Below, one piece after another: positions 25,421 through 33,630 of a stretch of DNA of 64,000 nt. The notes under the pieces are model-generated. The model did no database searches and was not told the origin of the DNA. It was given only the letters and a program-made list of their open reading frames with translations. Every line of letters begins with the position of its first letter. Positions within the stretch are counted from its first letter, which is position 1. Both the position numbers and the translations under genes were made by a program. This stretch comes from SZUA-545 sp050297855 (GTDB lineage: Bacteria; Campylobacterota; Campylobacteria; Campylobacterales; SZUA-545), in the NCBI GenBank assembly GCA_050297855.1, contig JBNKTC010000010.1:1-64000 (forward strand), in the 5' to 3' direction.

Positions 25421-26575
25421 ATGAAACGACTATTTTTAATTCTACTGTTGAGTATTGCGTTCCTCTCCCCTGTCGGTGCGGTGGATCAAAAAGCGTCCGC
25501 CGAAGAGGTCGACTATCTGACCCTGGCGGCGGTCCTGATCCGGGACGGCTACTTCGACCGGGCCGAGACGGCGCTAAAAAGTGTAGACCTTGAAAAAGAG
25601 GATCTGGACAAGGTCCGTTTCTATACGCTGCGGGGACTGGTCTACCTAAAAAAGCAGGTCTACCAGCAGGCGATCGCGGATTTCCGGCAGTCGATTGCCG
25701 AGGGGCAGACGGAAAAGAGTGTCTATATCTATATTGCCCAGGCCCACTATGCACTTAAACAGTACCGGGAAACGATCGACGCCCTGAACGAGGCGGGTGA
25801 ACTGGGCAGAGAGAAGCCCGAGCTGTTCAGTATCAAAGCCCAGTGTTTCTGGAAACTGGACGCCTATAACAAAGCGTGGGACGTGCTGGATGAAGGGGAG
25901 ACGAGATTCCCCGAGTATGTCGCCTTTTTGCGGCAGCGTTTTTTCTATCTAGTGGAGCTGAAACTGTTCCAGAAAGCGGCTGTCTACGGACAGCGCTACC
26001 TTGACAGCGGCAAGGCAAAAGCCGATGACTATCTGGCCCTGGGAAGCGCGCTGCGAAAGAGTGGGGCGACGGATAAGGCGCTGCACTTCCTGGAACTGGC
26101 CAAGATGAAATACCCCGGCAACGACCTGGTGATCATCGAACTGGCCCACGTCTACCTGGAGCAGGATCAGATTGTGACGGCCGCAACCCTTTTCGAGGAA
26201 GCGGCACGCTACAAGAACAAATATTCCCAGGAGGCGTCTGAGCTCTTCCGCAGGGCCAAGCAGCTCTACCATGCCCTCTACCTCAACTCCAAGATCACCG
26301 ATCAGAAAGAGAAGCTCAAGCAGCGCCTGGCGATCTTCCTCGAGTTCGGGGATTTCGAGATGGCGGCGGCGATGGAGAAGGCCCTCTCCCGGGTCGGGCT
26401 CCTGGAGAACGAAGATATGCGATACGCCCTGGCGTACTCCCAGTTTGAGGTGGGTGATTTTGAAAATGCGGAGAAGCATCTCCAGTACCTGACCCGACCG
26501 GACCTTTTTAAAAAAGCGTCCGAACTTAGAAAGTCCATGCAGGAGTGCATGGCCGATCAATTCCAATGTCAATAG
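25421..26575 (+). CDS. Periplasmic TPR protein of the TonB cluster
   Basis: A 384-residue exported protein: signal peptide MKRLFLILLLSIAFLSPVGA, then at least six TPR-like helical pairs (LAAVLIRDGYFDRAETAL, LRGLVYLKKQVYQQAIADF, IAQAHYALKQYRETIDAL, LGSALRKSGATDKALHFLEL, ELAHVYLEQDQIVTAATLFEEA, YALAYSQFEVGDFENAEKHL). A TPR protein is the usual last member of TtpC-type TonB clusters. It may organise the TonB complex or the receptor; that is inference. Starts are possible at GTG 25412, ATG 25418 and ATG 25421. The last has GGAG 3 nt upstream and gives the best signal peptide. Confidence 0.85.
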   Translation: MKRLFLILLLSIAFLSPVGAVDQKASAEEVDYLTLAAVLIRDGYFDRAETALKSVDLEKEDLDKVRFYTLRGLVYLKKQVYQQAIADFRQSIAEGQTEKSVYIYIAQAHYALKQYRETIDALNEAGELGREKPELFSIKAQCFWKLDAYNKAWDVLDEGETRFPEYVAFLRQRFFYLVELKLFQKAAVYGQRYLDSGKAKADDYLALGSALRKSGATDKALHFLELAKMKYPGNDLVIIELAHVYLEQDQIVTAATLFEEAARYKNKYSQEASELFRRAKQLYHALYLNSKITDQKEKLKQRLAIFLEFGDFEMAAAMEKALSRVGLLENEDMRYALAYSQFEVGDFENAEKHLQYLTRPDLFKKASELRKSMQECMADQFQCQ

Positions 26576-26588
26576 GCTGATTTAACGA

Positions 26589-29500
26589 ATGAAAAAACTG
26601 ACGCTACTACTCTTTTTTACACTGTCGCTGCTGATGGGGGCCCAGAAGGGTTCCGTCTCCCTTTTTGTCTTCTTTAACGGGGAACCCTATAAAGGGATGG
26701 ATGTCAATATCGACGGAAAAGTGACCTACACGACCGATGCCAAAGGGTTGGTCAAGGTCTATCTCGAAGCGGGGCGGCACGAAGCCAAGATCATACAAGA
26801 GGGCACACCGCTGGCCTACCTGAAGTTCAACGTGGCCGAGGATGAGAATACCCAGGCGATCGTTACACTGAATGAGAAGGGTAAAAAGGCCACGGTCGAT
26901 GTGGAAGAACCGGGTGGGGTCGTACAGGAGAGTTCCGCCGACAGGCTGGCCAAACTGGAAAAGCTTCCCAAAGGCTACCTGGTCGGTAAGGTAATCTCCA
27001 GTGAGAAAAAAGAGCCGGTAAGCATGGTGAAGATCTATGTCAAAGGGCTTCCCGTGGATGCCACGACGGATACAAACGGGAGCTTTAACCTGGCGCTTCC
27101 CGAAGGGAACTACTCCCTCTCCGTTATCCACCCCGACTACGCGACCCAGGCGGTGGATGATGTCGTGATCGTTGCCAAAAAGACGGCAAACCGTACGATC
27201 GAGGTAACGCCGTCGGGACTTGAGCTTGCTGAGTTTGTCGTCCTGGCCCCACATATCGAGGGGAGTGTGGCGGCCCTGTTGGATGAGAAGAAGAAGTCCA
27301 GTTCTGTGGCGGAGATCCTGGGGGCCGAGCAGTTCTCCAAACAGGGGGACAGCGATGCGGCCGGGGCGCTAAAGCGGGCTAACGGCCTGACGCTTATCGG
27401 CGGGAAATACGTCTATGTCCGGGGGCTAGGGGAACGCTACTCCAGTTCCCTGCTGAACGGGCTGCACCTGCCGAGCCCGGAACCGACCAAACGGGTCGTC
27501 CCGCTGGATATGTTTCCGACCAGTGTCATTAAGAGCATCAAGGTCCAAAAGACCTATGCAGCCGATCTGCCCGCCAACTTCGGCGGCGGGAACATCGATA
27601 TCCGCACCAAGGACGTGCCCGAATCGTTCTTTTTCAATATCGGTCTGGATATGAAATATAATGAGGGGACGACATTCGAGGATGTCAAGAGTTATCAGGG
27701 CGGCAGCAACGACTGGACGGGGATCGATGAGGTGCGCGCCCTTTCGGGGAGTACCCTGAGCAAGACCGATAATTTTGAGAATATTACCGACGCCGATACC
27801 GACATCAAAAGTGATCTGCTCAAAAGTCCCTCCCAGGTCCAGCTGGTACAGGCGACACCGGGGTATAAACTCTCTGCCAGTGTCGGTGACCGCTACAACA
27901 TCGGAAACGATATGAAGTTCGGTTATATCTTTACCTACAACTATGCCGACAGCTGGGACAGCAAAGAGGAACTGCGCTCAAAGATCGCGCTTTCTAACGG
28001 GGTCGTTGTCCCGCCGACGGGTTATCAGACCTATGGCGTGACTGAGCACGAGATCAAACGGGGCGGTCTGCTTAATCTCAGCCTCGATATCAATGAGAAG
28101 AACCGCATCAAGCAGACCAACTTCTTTATTAACCACACTACCGATACGGTCTCCCTGTTTGAAGGGACAAACGAGGATTCCAATAATATCAACCGCTACA
28201 ACCTGGCATGGGTCGAACGGAGTCTGATGATCAACCAGCTGGAAGGGAACCACGATTTCCAGGAGATGCTCGGCGGACTGCGCTTTAACTGGGCCGTCGA
28301 GCAGGGGAAGGCGAACCGGAACGAACCGCTGACCCGGGAGTATACCTATGTGGAGGAGAACGGGGTCTATACGATCACACCGCAGTACTCCATGGGCTTT
28401 GTCTCCGGGGAGCTGGATGACTCCCTGACGAACAGCAAGATGAACATCCAGTACCCTTTCTTCCTGACAGACGGGGAGGAGAGCCTGATCGAGATCGGTA
28501 CGGAGACGCTCTCCAAAGAGCGGGACTCCAAGACACGGCGATATTCACTAAAGATCGTCCGAAGCAACTATACCGATGAAGAGCGTGCCGCGGGGATCGA
28601 TGAGATCTTCAGCGAAGCGAACCTGGATGACTTCCGTCTGGGGACCACGTTCAAACCGGCGGATTACTATAAAGGGTATCACGATATCCAGGCGCAGTAT
28701 CTTAGAATGGTGCTTAAACCCCTAAGCAGTATCGAGATCGTCGCGGGGATGCGGAACGAGGTCTCCGAGCAGCGGGTCGATACGTATGATGCCTATAAAA
28801 ACGAGGTCTCCTACAGTATCGAGGCGGATGATTCGCTTCCCGAGTTTATTATGACCTATAAGATCTCCGATGCGATGCAGGTCCGAGGCGGGTATTCCAA
28901 GACCGTTACACGGCCTGATTTCAGGGAGTTCGCCCCGACGCGTTACCAGGATCCGACGACGGCGGATATCATCCGGGGTAACGAGGAGCTGACCTATACG
29001 GAGATCACCAGCTACGACCTGAGCTGGGAGTGGTATCTCAGTACGCTGGAAAACCTCTCCTTCGGGATTTTCCAGAAGCAGTTTACCAACCCGATCGAGA
29101 CGATCAAGGATAACCAGGACACCCCGACCTACCAGTTTATCAATGCCGAGGGTGGTTATATCCAGGGGATGGAGCTCGGGTTCAGAAAGGATTTCAGCTT
29201 TTTCGGGAAAAGTTTCGGCAACTACTATACCGCGGGCAACTACTCCGTGATCGACTCCCGTATCGAACTGAGCGACGCGACGGTGGATGCGAACAAGCTG
29301 ACCAATCAGAATCGTCCGATGCAGGGGCAGTCCCCGTATGTCATCAACCTGGCATTGGGGTATGACAATAACAACGGACGTTCAAGCACCCTGGTCTATA
29401 ACATGTTTGGAAAACGGATCATGGGGCTTGGGACCGAAGAGTACCCCGATGTCTACGAAGAGCCGTTCAAGCAGCTCGATTTTGTCTGGATCGAAAAGCT

Positions 29501-29636
29501 TGCGGAGAGTTTCAAGGTGAAGTTCAAGTTTAAAAACATTCTGGACGATTCAGTCCGATGGACCCAGGCGGGATATGACGTACGTACCTCGAAAAAAGGC
29601 CGCGAGCTCTCCCTCTCCATGGAGTGGAAATACTAG
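26589..29636 (+). CDS. TonB-dependent outer-membrane receptor with two N-terminal beta-sandwich domains
   Basis: The 1015-residue receptor has a signal peptide (LTLLLFFTLSLLMGA) and two small beta-sandwich domains: residues about 20-95 (VSLFVFFNGEPYKGMDVNI) and a carboxypeptidase-regulatory-like one at about 130-210 (GYLVGKVISSEKKEPVSMVK). A TonB-box-like EFVVLAP follows near 216. The plug is recognisable (VAEILGAEQFSKQGDSDAAGALKRANG, VYVRGLGERYSSSLLNG, LDMFPTSVIKSIKVQKTY, FGGGNIDIRTKDVPESF). A 22-strand barrel fills the rest and ends in the aromatic SLSMEWKY. It is last in the promoter B operon, 13 nt after the TPR gene. The substrate is unknown; phosphate-type control suggests a phosphorus compound too large for porins. 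Confidence 0.92.
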   Translation: MKKLTLLLFFTLSLLMGAQKGSVSLFVFFNGEPYKGMDVNIDGKVTYTTDAKGLVKVYLEAGRHEAKIIQEGTPLAYLKFNVAEDENTQAIVTLNEKGKKATVDVEEPGGVVQESSADRLAKLEKLPKGYLVGKVISSEKKEPVSMVKIYVKGLPVDATTDTNGSFNLALPEGNYSLSVIHPDYATQAVDDVVIVAKKTANRTIEVTPSGLELAEFVVLAPHIEGSVAALLDEKKKSSSVAEILGAEQFSKQGDSDAAGALKRANGLTLIGGKYVYVRGLGERYSSSLLNGLHLPSPEPTKRVVPLDMFPTSVIKSIKVQKTYAADLPANFGGGNIDIRTKDVPESFFFNIGLDMKYNEGTTFEDVKSYQGGSNDWTGIDEVRALSGSTLSKTDNFENITDADTDIKSDLLKSPSQVQLVQATPGYKLSASVGDRYNIGNDMKFGYIFTYNYADSWDSKEELRSKIALSNGVVVPPTGYQTYGVTEHEIKRGGLLNLSLDINEKNRIKQTNFFINHTTDTVSLFEGTNEDSNNINRYNLAWVERSLMINQLEGNHDFQEMLGGLRFNWAVEQGKANRNEPLTREYTYVEENGVYTITPQYSMGFVSGELDDSLTNSKMNIQYPFFLTDGEESLIEIGTETLSKERDSKTRRYSLKIVRSNYTDEERAAGIDEIFSEANLDDFRLGTTFKPADYYKGYHDIQAQYLRMVLKPLSSIEIVAGMRNEVSEQRVDTYDAYKNEVSYSIEADDSLPEFIMTYKISDAMQVRGGYSKTVTRPDFREFAPTRYQDPTTADIIRGNEELTYTEITSYDLSWEWYLSTLENLSFGIFQKQFTNPIETIKDNQDTPTYQFINAEGGYIQGMELGFRKDFSFFGKSFGNYYTAGNYSVIDSRIELSDATVDANKLTNQNRPMQGQSPYVINLALGYDNNNGRSSTLVYNMFGKRIMGLGTEEYPDVYEEPFKQLDFVWIEKLAESFKVKFKFKNILDDSVRWTQAGYDVRTSKKGRELSLSMEWKY

Positions 29637-29640
29637 GCTT

Positions 29641-29683
29641 GTAACCAAAAAGTCACGGCTCTGTAACCAAGCTTTAATACTAT
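29641..29683 (+). promoter_or_regulatory. PhoB-type promoter C, facing a short gene-free stretch
   Basis: GTAAC (29641), GTCAC (29652) and GTAAC (29663) repeat at 11 bp. TACTAT (29678-29683) begins exactly 10 bp after the last, as in promoters A and B. It lies 5 bp after the receptor stop and points at no protein gene: the next gene is on the other strand, and a terminator stands 48 bp on. Confidence 0.65.
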
Positions 29684-29689
29684 TTCACG

Positions 29690-29756
29690 TGTCCGTAATT
29701 AATATGCGGCACTCTTTGTATTTTGATTTGTTAGGCCCTTCGGGGCCTAATTCTTC
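29690..29756 (+). ncRNA. Candidate phosphate-regulated small RNA
   Basis: If promoter C fires, its transcript starts near 29690 and stops at the UUCG-loop terminator at 29731-29750, giving an RNA of about 60-65 nt whose last 20 nt are the hairpin. No credible open frame with a stop lies inside. The RNA would be complementary to the 3' end of the Lcl-domain gene (29747-30154, minus strand) for a few bases. This is inference from promoter and terminator placement only. Confidence 0.4.
29731..29750 (+). terminator. UUCG-tetraloop intrinsic terminator
   Basis: TTAGGCCC-TTCG-GGGCCTAA forms a perfect 8-bp stem with a stable UUCG loop, followed by TTCTTC on the plus strand. It ends the receptor transcript and any transcript from promoter C. 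The stop codon of the opposing gene lies in its stem, so it may serve both strands. Confidence 0.8.
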
Positions 29757-30154
29757 AATCTTCTCACACAGCGGACGTAGAAGCGCCGCTCTTTTTCCAC
29801 ACTTTTTGAAAAGCCGTCGTAAAAGTCGACGTACCACGCATGGGGCGCATTAAAGGCATAGGTCGTTGCAGTCCAGTAGGGGGCGGCACGGAAGTGGCGG
29901 AACCCCTTTTTAATACGACGTCCCTTTTTCCTCTTCATATCGACGATCGTTACGATCTGGTCCTCGCTGGGAAGCCACCAGTCTTCAAACCCGTAAAAGC
30001 GGAGGTATTCGCAGTGCTCTTTGGCCTCTTCCCAGGTAAAAAGCAGCTCTTTATTGGCCGGGATGTCCTGCCACATGAGGTGCTTCTCCTCATCGATAAT
30101 TACGGAACCCGCCTGAAGCAGCCAAGGCGCCAGGAAGAGGAGAAGCGCTCTCAT
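29747..30154 (-). CDS. Exported Lcl C-terminal-domain (DUF1566) protein
   Basis: A 135-residue protein starting MRALLLFLAPWLLQAGSVI, a signal peptide, and then a DUF1566/Lcl-type domain: LMWQDIPANKELLFTWEEAKEHCEYLRFYGFEDWWLPSEDQIVTIVD, PYWTATTYAFNAPHAWYVDFYDG, RRFYVRCVR. Such domains are C-type-lectin-like folds found in secreted and surface proteins; function is generally unknown. An upstream in-frame start would lie inside lgt and add non-matching residues, so ATG 30154 is chosen, 2 nt past the lgt stop. Confidence 0.8.
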   Translation of the reverse strand: MRALLLFLAPWLLQAGSVIIDEEKHLMWQDIPANKELLFTWEEAKEHCEYLRFYGFEDWWLPSEDQIVTIVDMKRKKGRRIKKGFRHFRAAPYWTATTYAFNAPHAWYVDFYDGFSKSVEKERRFYVRCVRRLKN

Positions 30155-30156
30155 TG

Positions 30157-30975
30157 TCAGTTGACGGCACGCTTTTTGTAGTAGGCGAACAGCCCCAGGG
30201 CCAATGCAAACATGGCAAAGGAGAGGAGCTGACCCATCGTGACCCAACCAAAAAGAATAAACCCGAGCTGCGGGTCGGGCTGACGGTAGAACTCACTGAT
30301 AAAACGTCCGGTGCTGTAGAGCATGCCGTAATAGAGCATCAGCTCTCCGTCGAAGCTTTTTTTATGCCGGACGAGGTAGAGGACGATAAATGTAACCAGC
30401 CCTTCCAGCAGGGCTTCGTAGATCAGGGCGGGGTGGCGGAGCACGCCGTCGACGTAAACCCCCCACGCTACGTCTGTCTCGCGGCCCATAAGACGGGCAT
30501 TTAGGAAGTTGCCGATACGGCCGAAGAAGTAGCCGGCTGCACTGGCGACGACGGCCAGGTCCATGAGCATAAAGAGTTTAAGTTTTTCGCGCTTGCAGAA
30601 CCACCATGCGGCGATAAAAAAGCCGATAATGGCCCCATGGTAGCTCAGCCCGCTGATGCCGACGAACTGTCCGTTATGGTAGGGGTTGAAGATCTCCCAC
30701 GGGTGGGAGAGGTACCACCAGGTGTGTTCATCGTAAAAGATGACATACCCGAGACGGGCACCCAGGACGACGCCGACCTCGACCCAGATAAAGGCGCGGT
30801 CGTACTGGTCGAGGGTGAGGGGGAGCTTATCCTTGGTCACCAGCCAGCGGCCCAGCAGGTAACCGCTGAGAAGGGCCGTGACGTACATCAGGCCGTACCA
30901 GCGGATATCAAAGCCAAAGAGGCTGAGGGCTATGGGGTCGTGCCAGTCGTAGAAATTCTGCCAGTTCTCAAGCAT
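30157..30975 (-). CDS. lgt: Prolipoprotein diacylglyceryl transferase
   Basis: The 272-residue inner-membrane enzyme moves diacylglycerol from phosphatidylglycerol to the lipobox cysteine of prolipoproteins. It begins MLENWQNFYDWHDPIALSLFG. IRWYGLMYVTALLSGYLLG, the block around GISGLSYHGAIIGFFIAAWW, and the Lgt signature GRIGNFLNARLMGRETDVAWGV are present, with RQPDPQLG near the end. The ATG overlaps the stop of the Fe-S gene by 8 nt. Several lipoproteins in this window depend on it. Confidence 0.96.
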   Translation of the reverse strand: MLENWQNFYDWHDPIALSLFGFDIRWYGLMYVTALLSGYLLGRWLVTKDKLPLTLDQYDRAFIWVEVGVVLGARLGYVIFYDEHTWWYLSHPWEIFNPYHNGQFVGISGLSYHGAIIGFFIAAWWFCKREKLKLFMLMDLAVVASAAGYFFGRIGNFLNARLMGRETDVAWGVYVDGVLRHPALIYEALLEGLVTFIVLYLVRHKKSFDGELMLYYGMLYSTGRFISEFYRQPDPQLGFILFGWVTMGQLLSFAMFALALGLFAYYKKRAVN

Positions 30976-32233
30976 CCTGAAGCGCCTTGGCAATCAGCTC
31001 CAGCGGGTGGCGGAAACTGGTCTTGACATCGCTTTGGTACATGGCGTTGGTCAGCTGCATGCGGCAGGCGCTGCACTCGGCTGCGACGATATCGGCCTGG
31101 GTCGCTTCGATCATCTTAGCCTTGGGGATACCGGCTGCTTTGGAGAACTCGTATTTCTCCGTCTGCATCGTCACCCCGCCGAATCCGCAGCAGCGGTTGG
31201 GATCGCTCATCTCTTTGATCAGGTAGTTTTTATTGATCAGGGCCCTCGGCTCCTTGAACACCCCCTGGGTCTTTCTGGCATGGCATGGGTCGTGGTAGGT
31301 GACGACGAAGTTCTGTTCTTTTCCTTCTGCCAGCCGTTTTTCCAGGTCGGTCTCCTTGTAGAGCCATTCGGTGGCGATGTGGGCTTTGGCGACCACCTTT
31401 TCGGCCCGTGTTTTCCACTCGGGCTGGTCATGGAGGAAGTGGACCCAGTCGTTGATCATCATGGACGAACAGGTCGCCTCTGGGATGATGATCGCCTCGA
31501 CGTCGTCCAGCCAGGTCTCGAAATACTCGATGTTGTGTTTGATCAGGTAATCGACCGTGTCGAAATCCCCCGTAAAGTAGGCCGGCGCCCCGCAGCAGAG
31601 CTGGTCTTTGGGGATAAAGGCGTCGATCTCCAGTTTCTTAAGGACATAGAGCAGGGAGTCGCCCACTTCGGTGTAGGAGTAGTTGGCCATACAGCCGATG
31701 AAGACGGCGACTTTCCGTTTTTTCCCGAAGTCGATGTTTTCGGGGTATTTGTTCAGAAACGAGACACTTTTAAGGGCCGGGAGCAGCCGTCCTTTTTTGA
31801 TAATCGGCAGGGTAAAGCGCGGCAGGATGGAGTTTTTCTCCGGGACCGACTTAACGGCACAGGTCTTGAAGATATAACCCATCTTAGCCAGGAAGTCCAT
31901 CGTCTTTCGGTGGCGCAGAAGCCAGAAGAACATCTTTTTAAACCAGGCGATTCCGTATTTATCGGCGATGTCGGAGCGTACCTGTTCGATCATCATGTCC
32001 GTCGGCAGGTTGGCTGGGCAGACGTCGGTACAGTTGGTGCATAAAAAGCAGCTTTCAAAGATATCTTTGGCATTTTTATCGAGTTCCAGCGAGCCCTTCT
32101 CATAAGCTCCCAGGAGGTGGATAAAGCCGCGCGGCGAGGTGGTCTCGTCGGCATTGACCTGGTGGATGGTACAGACGGGGATACACTTCCCGCATTTGAC
32201 GCATTCGTCGCTGTATTGTCGATAATCAAACAT
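30968..32233 (-). CDS. Cysteine-rich Fe-S protein of the GlcF/LutA/HdrD type
   Basis: A 421-residue protein with two [4Fe-4S] motifs at the N-terminus (CVKCGKCIPVC near residue 12; CFLCTNCTDVCP near residue 64). Two CCG domains follow (VFIGCMANYSYTEVG ... QLCCGAP near residue 215, and YHDPCHARKTQGV ... PNRCCGFGG near residue 350). This layout belongs to subunits that take electrons from 2-hydroxyacid dehydrogenases such as glycolate or lactate oxidase, or from heterodisulfide-reductase-like complexes. No flavin partner (glcD) is adjacent, so the electron donor is unknown. lgt follows with an overlap. Confidence 0.85.
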   Translation of the reverse strand: MFDYRQYSDECVKCGKCIPVCTIHQVNADETTSPRGFIHLLGAYEKGSLELDKNAKDIFESCFLCTNCTDVCPANLPTDMMIEQVRSDIADKYGIAWFKKMFFWLLRHRKTMDFLAKMGYIFKTCAVKSVPEKNSILPRFTLPIIKKGRLLPALKSVSFLNKYPENIDFGKKRKVAVFIGCMANYSYTEVGDSLLYVLKKLEIDAFIPKDQLCCGAPAYFTGDFDTVDYLIKHNIEYFETWLDDVEAIIIPEATCSSMMINDWVHFLHDQPEWKTRAEKVVAKAHIATEWLYKETDLEKRLAEGKEQNFVVTYHDPCHARKTQGVFKEPRALINKNYLIKEMSDPNRCCGFGGVTMQTEKYEFSKAAGIPKAKMIEATQADIVAAECSACRMQLTNAMYQSDVKTSFRHPLELIAKALQDA

Positions 32234-32325
32234 AAAAAGACTGCCTAGATATTAAAGTATAACGATGTGAAATTGTCGCGATTTTACCCAGTTTTGACTG
32301 ATTTTGCAAGGTTTTGGGAGGGGGC

Positions 32326-32347
32326 GGCAGACCGGGGTCGGCCTGCC
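32326..32347 (-). terminator. Hairpin after the porin gene
   Basis: GGCAGACC and GGCCTGCC pair over 8 positions with one G-U wobble on the minus strand, 20 nt past the porin stop. A T-run is lacking. Confidence 0.35.
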
Positions 32348-32367
32348 TTCAAAAGGGGGAGAGTCTT

Positions 32368-33540
32368 TTACCAGTGGACGGCAGTCGTCAGCAGAAGACT
32401 GTTTTCGTCGTCATCGCTGGTCGCCGCATTTTTATAGTTCTTGATATTGGCAATAAATTTGACACCGGGGATGTAGTCATAGGCGACACCGGCGATCACG
32501 CATGTCCCGCCTTTGGACTTGTCTTCCGTGCCGTCGATCTCCCATTTGCTTACGTCATAGCGGGCGATAAGCGTATAGTCACCGAGTCGGACATCGGCAT
32601 TGACGGACATGACCGTACCCTCTTCTTTATCCAGGGAACGTCCCGTATTGGAGTACTTGTCGGTGCTTTTGATGTACTGTCCGGCGATCAGGAACTGCGG
32701 CTGGTTGTAGACGAAGTGCAGGGTGTTCCATGCTCTGTCGTATTCATCCGCATCATCTGTGGAGATGTTGTCATCTTTATGGTTGCTGCTCATCAGCCAC
32801 GCTGTGGAGATGTGCATATACGTATCTTTTTTCGGGTTGTTTTTCTTCTTACCGCTTCCGATGACGTGGTAAGTCAGACGCCCTTCAAAGGAGAGGTCCG
32901 TGCTGTTTTTCTGCATAGCTGCCTCTTTATCCGCGTGGTAGCCTTCACCGTTAAACAGGCCGATCTCTGTGGAGAAGTTGTCCGTTTTTGTTTTCAGGTT
33001 GAAACCGAAGTCCGAAGAGTTGACCAGGTCAGGTTTTTTCTTGGCGGAGTGCTTGTCCTCGATAACGACTTTATTGATCGCTCTCCAGTACCAGGAGTTG
33101 TGCTCTTCATAATCGATCCACGGTCTGTGGCAGATACCGATTTCAGCACCGGTATAAGGCAGTACTTCGTTGAGCCAGAGGAAGGCATATTTGATATAGG
33201 CCTGGTTGTATCCGTCGATCTTTTCGTTATTCCCGCTGCGCAGCTCTTTTCTGGCATCGAGTGTAATACGGAAGTAGTCTTTATCCGTAAAGTAGGATTT
33301 CATCTGGAGGTAGTTTCGTCGTGTCTCGAAACCTGCGGAAGCTGCGTTGTTCAGTGTCTCTTTTCCCGGAGTATAGCTTCTGTAACCGAAGTAGTGTGTA
33401 CCGGAAAATTCGATCTTTTTGATCTTCTTTGCTTTAATAACAAGTTTGTCTTCATCCATCTTGTCTGTCTGGTTTGCAGACAGGTTGAGAGCGAGCATAA
33501 GCCCGGCCGTAGCCATAGCGGCGATTTTTGTCAGTGACAT
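32368..33540 (-). CDS. Outer-membrane porin, probably phosphate-selective porin O/P family
   Basis: The 390-residue protein has a signal peptide (MATAGLMLALNLSA), a leading coiled stretch, and a beta-barrel whose strands alternate polar and hydrophobic residues and end in the aromatic LLLTTAVHW. The strand blocks FSGTHYFGYRSYTPGKETLNN, FRITLDARKEL, NQAYIKYAFLWLNEVLPYTGAEIG and LVNSSDFGFNLKTKTDNFSTEIGLFNGEGY resemble OprP/OprO-type porins, which admit phosphate or polyphosphate. A Pho-type repeat array lies 45-80 bp upstream, which supports the call. Family assignment is by pattern, so an alginate or general porin remains possible. Confidence 0.75.
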   Translation of the reverse strand: MSLTKIAAMATAGLMLALNLSANQTDKMDEDKLVIKAKKIKKIEFSGTHYFGYRSYTPGKETLNNAASAGFETRRNYLQMKSYFTDKDYFRITLDARKELRSGNNEKIDGYNQAYIKYAFLWLNEVLPYTGAEIGICHRPWIDYEEHNSWYWRAINKVVIEDKHSAKKKPDLVNSSDFGFNLKTKTDNFSTEIGLFNGEGYHADKEAAMQKNSTDLSFEGRLTYHVIGSGKKKNNPKKDTYMHISTAWLMSSNHKDDNISTDDADEYDRAWNTLHFVYNQPQFLIAGQYIKSTDKYSNTGRSLDKEEGTVMSVNADVRLGDYTLIARYDVSKWEIDGTEDKSKGGTCVIAGVAYDYIPGVKFIANIKNYKNAATSDDDENSLLLTTAVHW

Positions 33541-33584
33541 GGGGTCCTCTTTGTATTTGATTTGATTTTGATTTGGCGAAGTTT

Positions 33585-33620
33585 ATTACGAGTAGATTAC
33601 AGAAAAGTTACAAATGTAAC
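33585..33620 (-). promoter_or_regulatory. PhoB-type half-site array D before the porin gene
   Basis: Read on the minus strand: GTTAC (33620-33616), then after 4 bp GTAAC (33611-33607), then GTAAT (33600-33596) and GTAAT (33589-33585) at an 11-bp period. The inverted pair plus 11-bp series copies promoter B. Unlike A-C, the hexamer 10 bp further on (AAATCA) is a poor -10, so the exact start is unclear. Confidence 0.65.
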
Positions 33621-33630
33621 GGTTAGGTAA

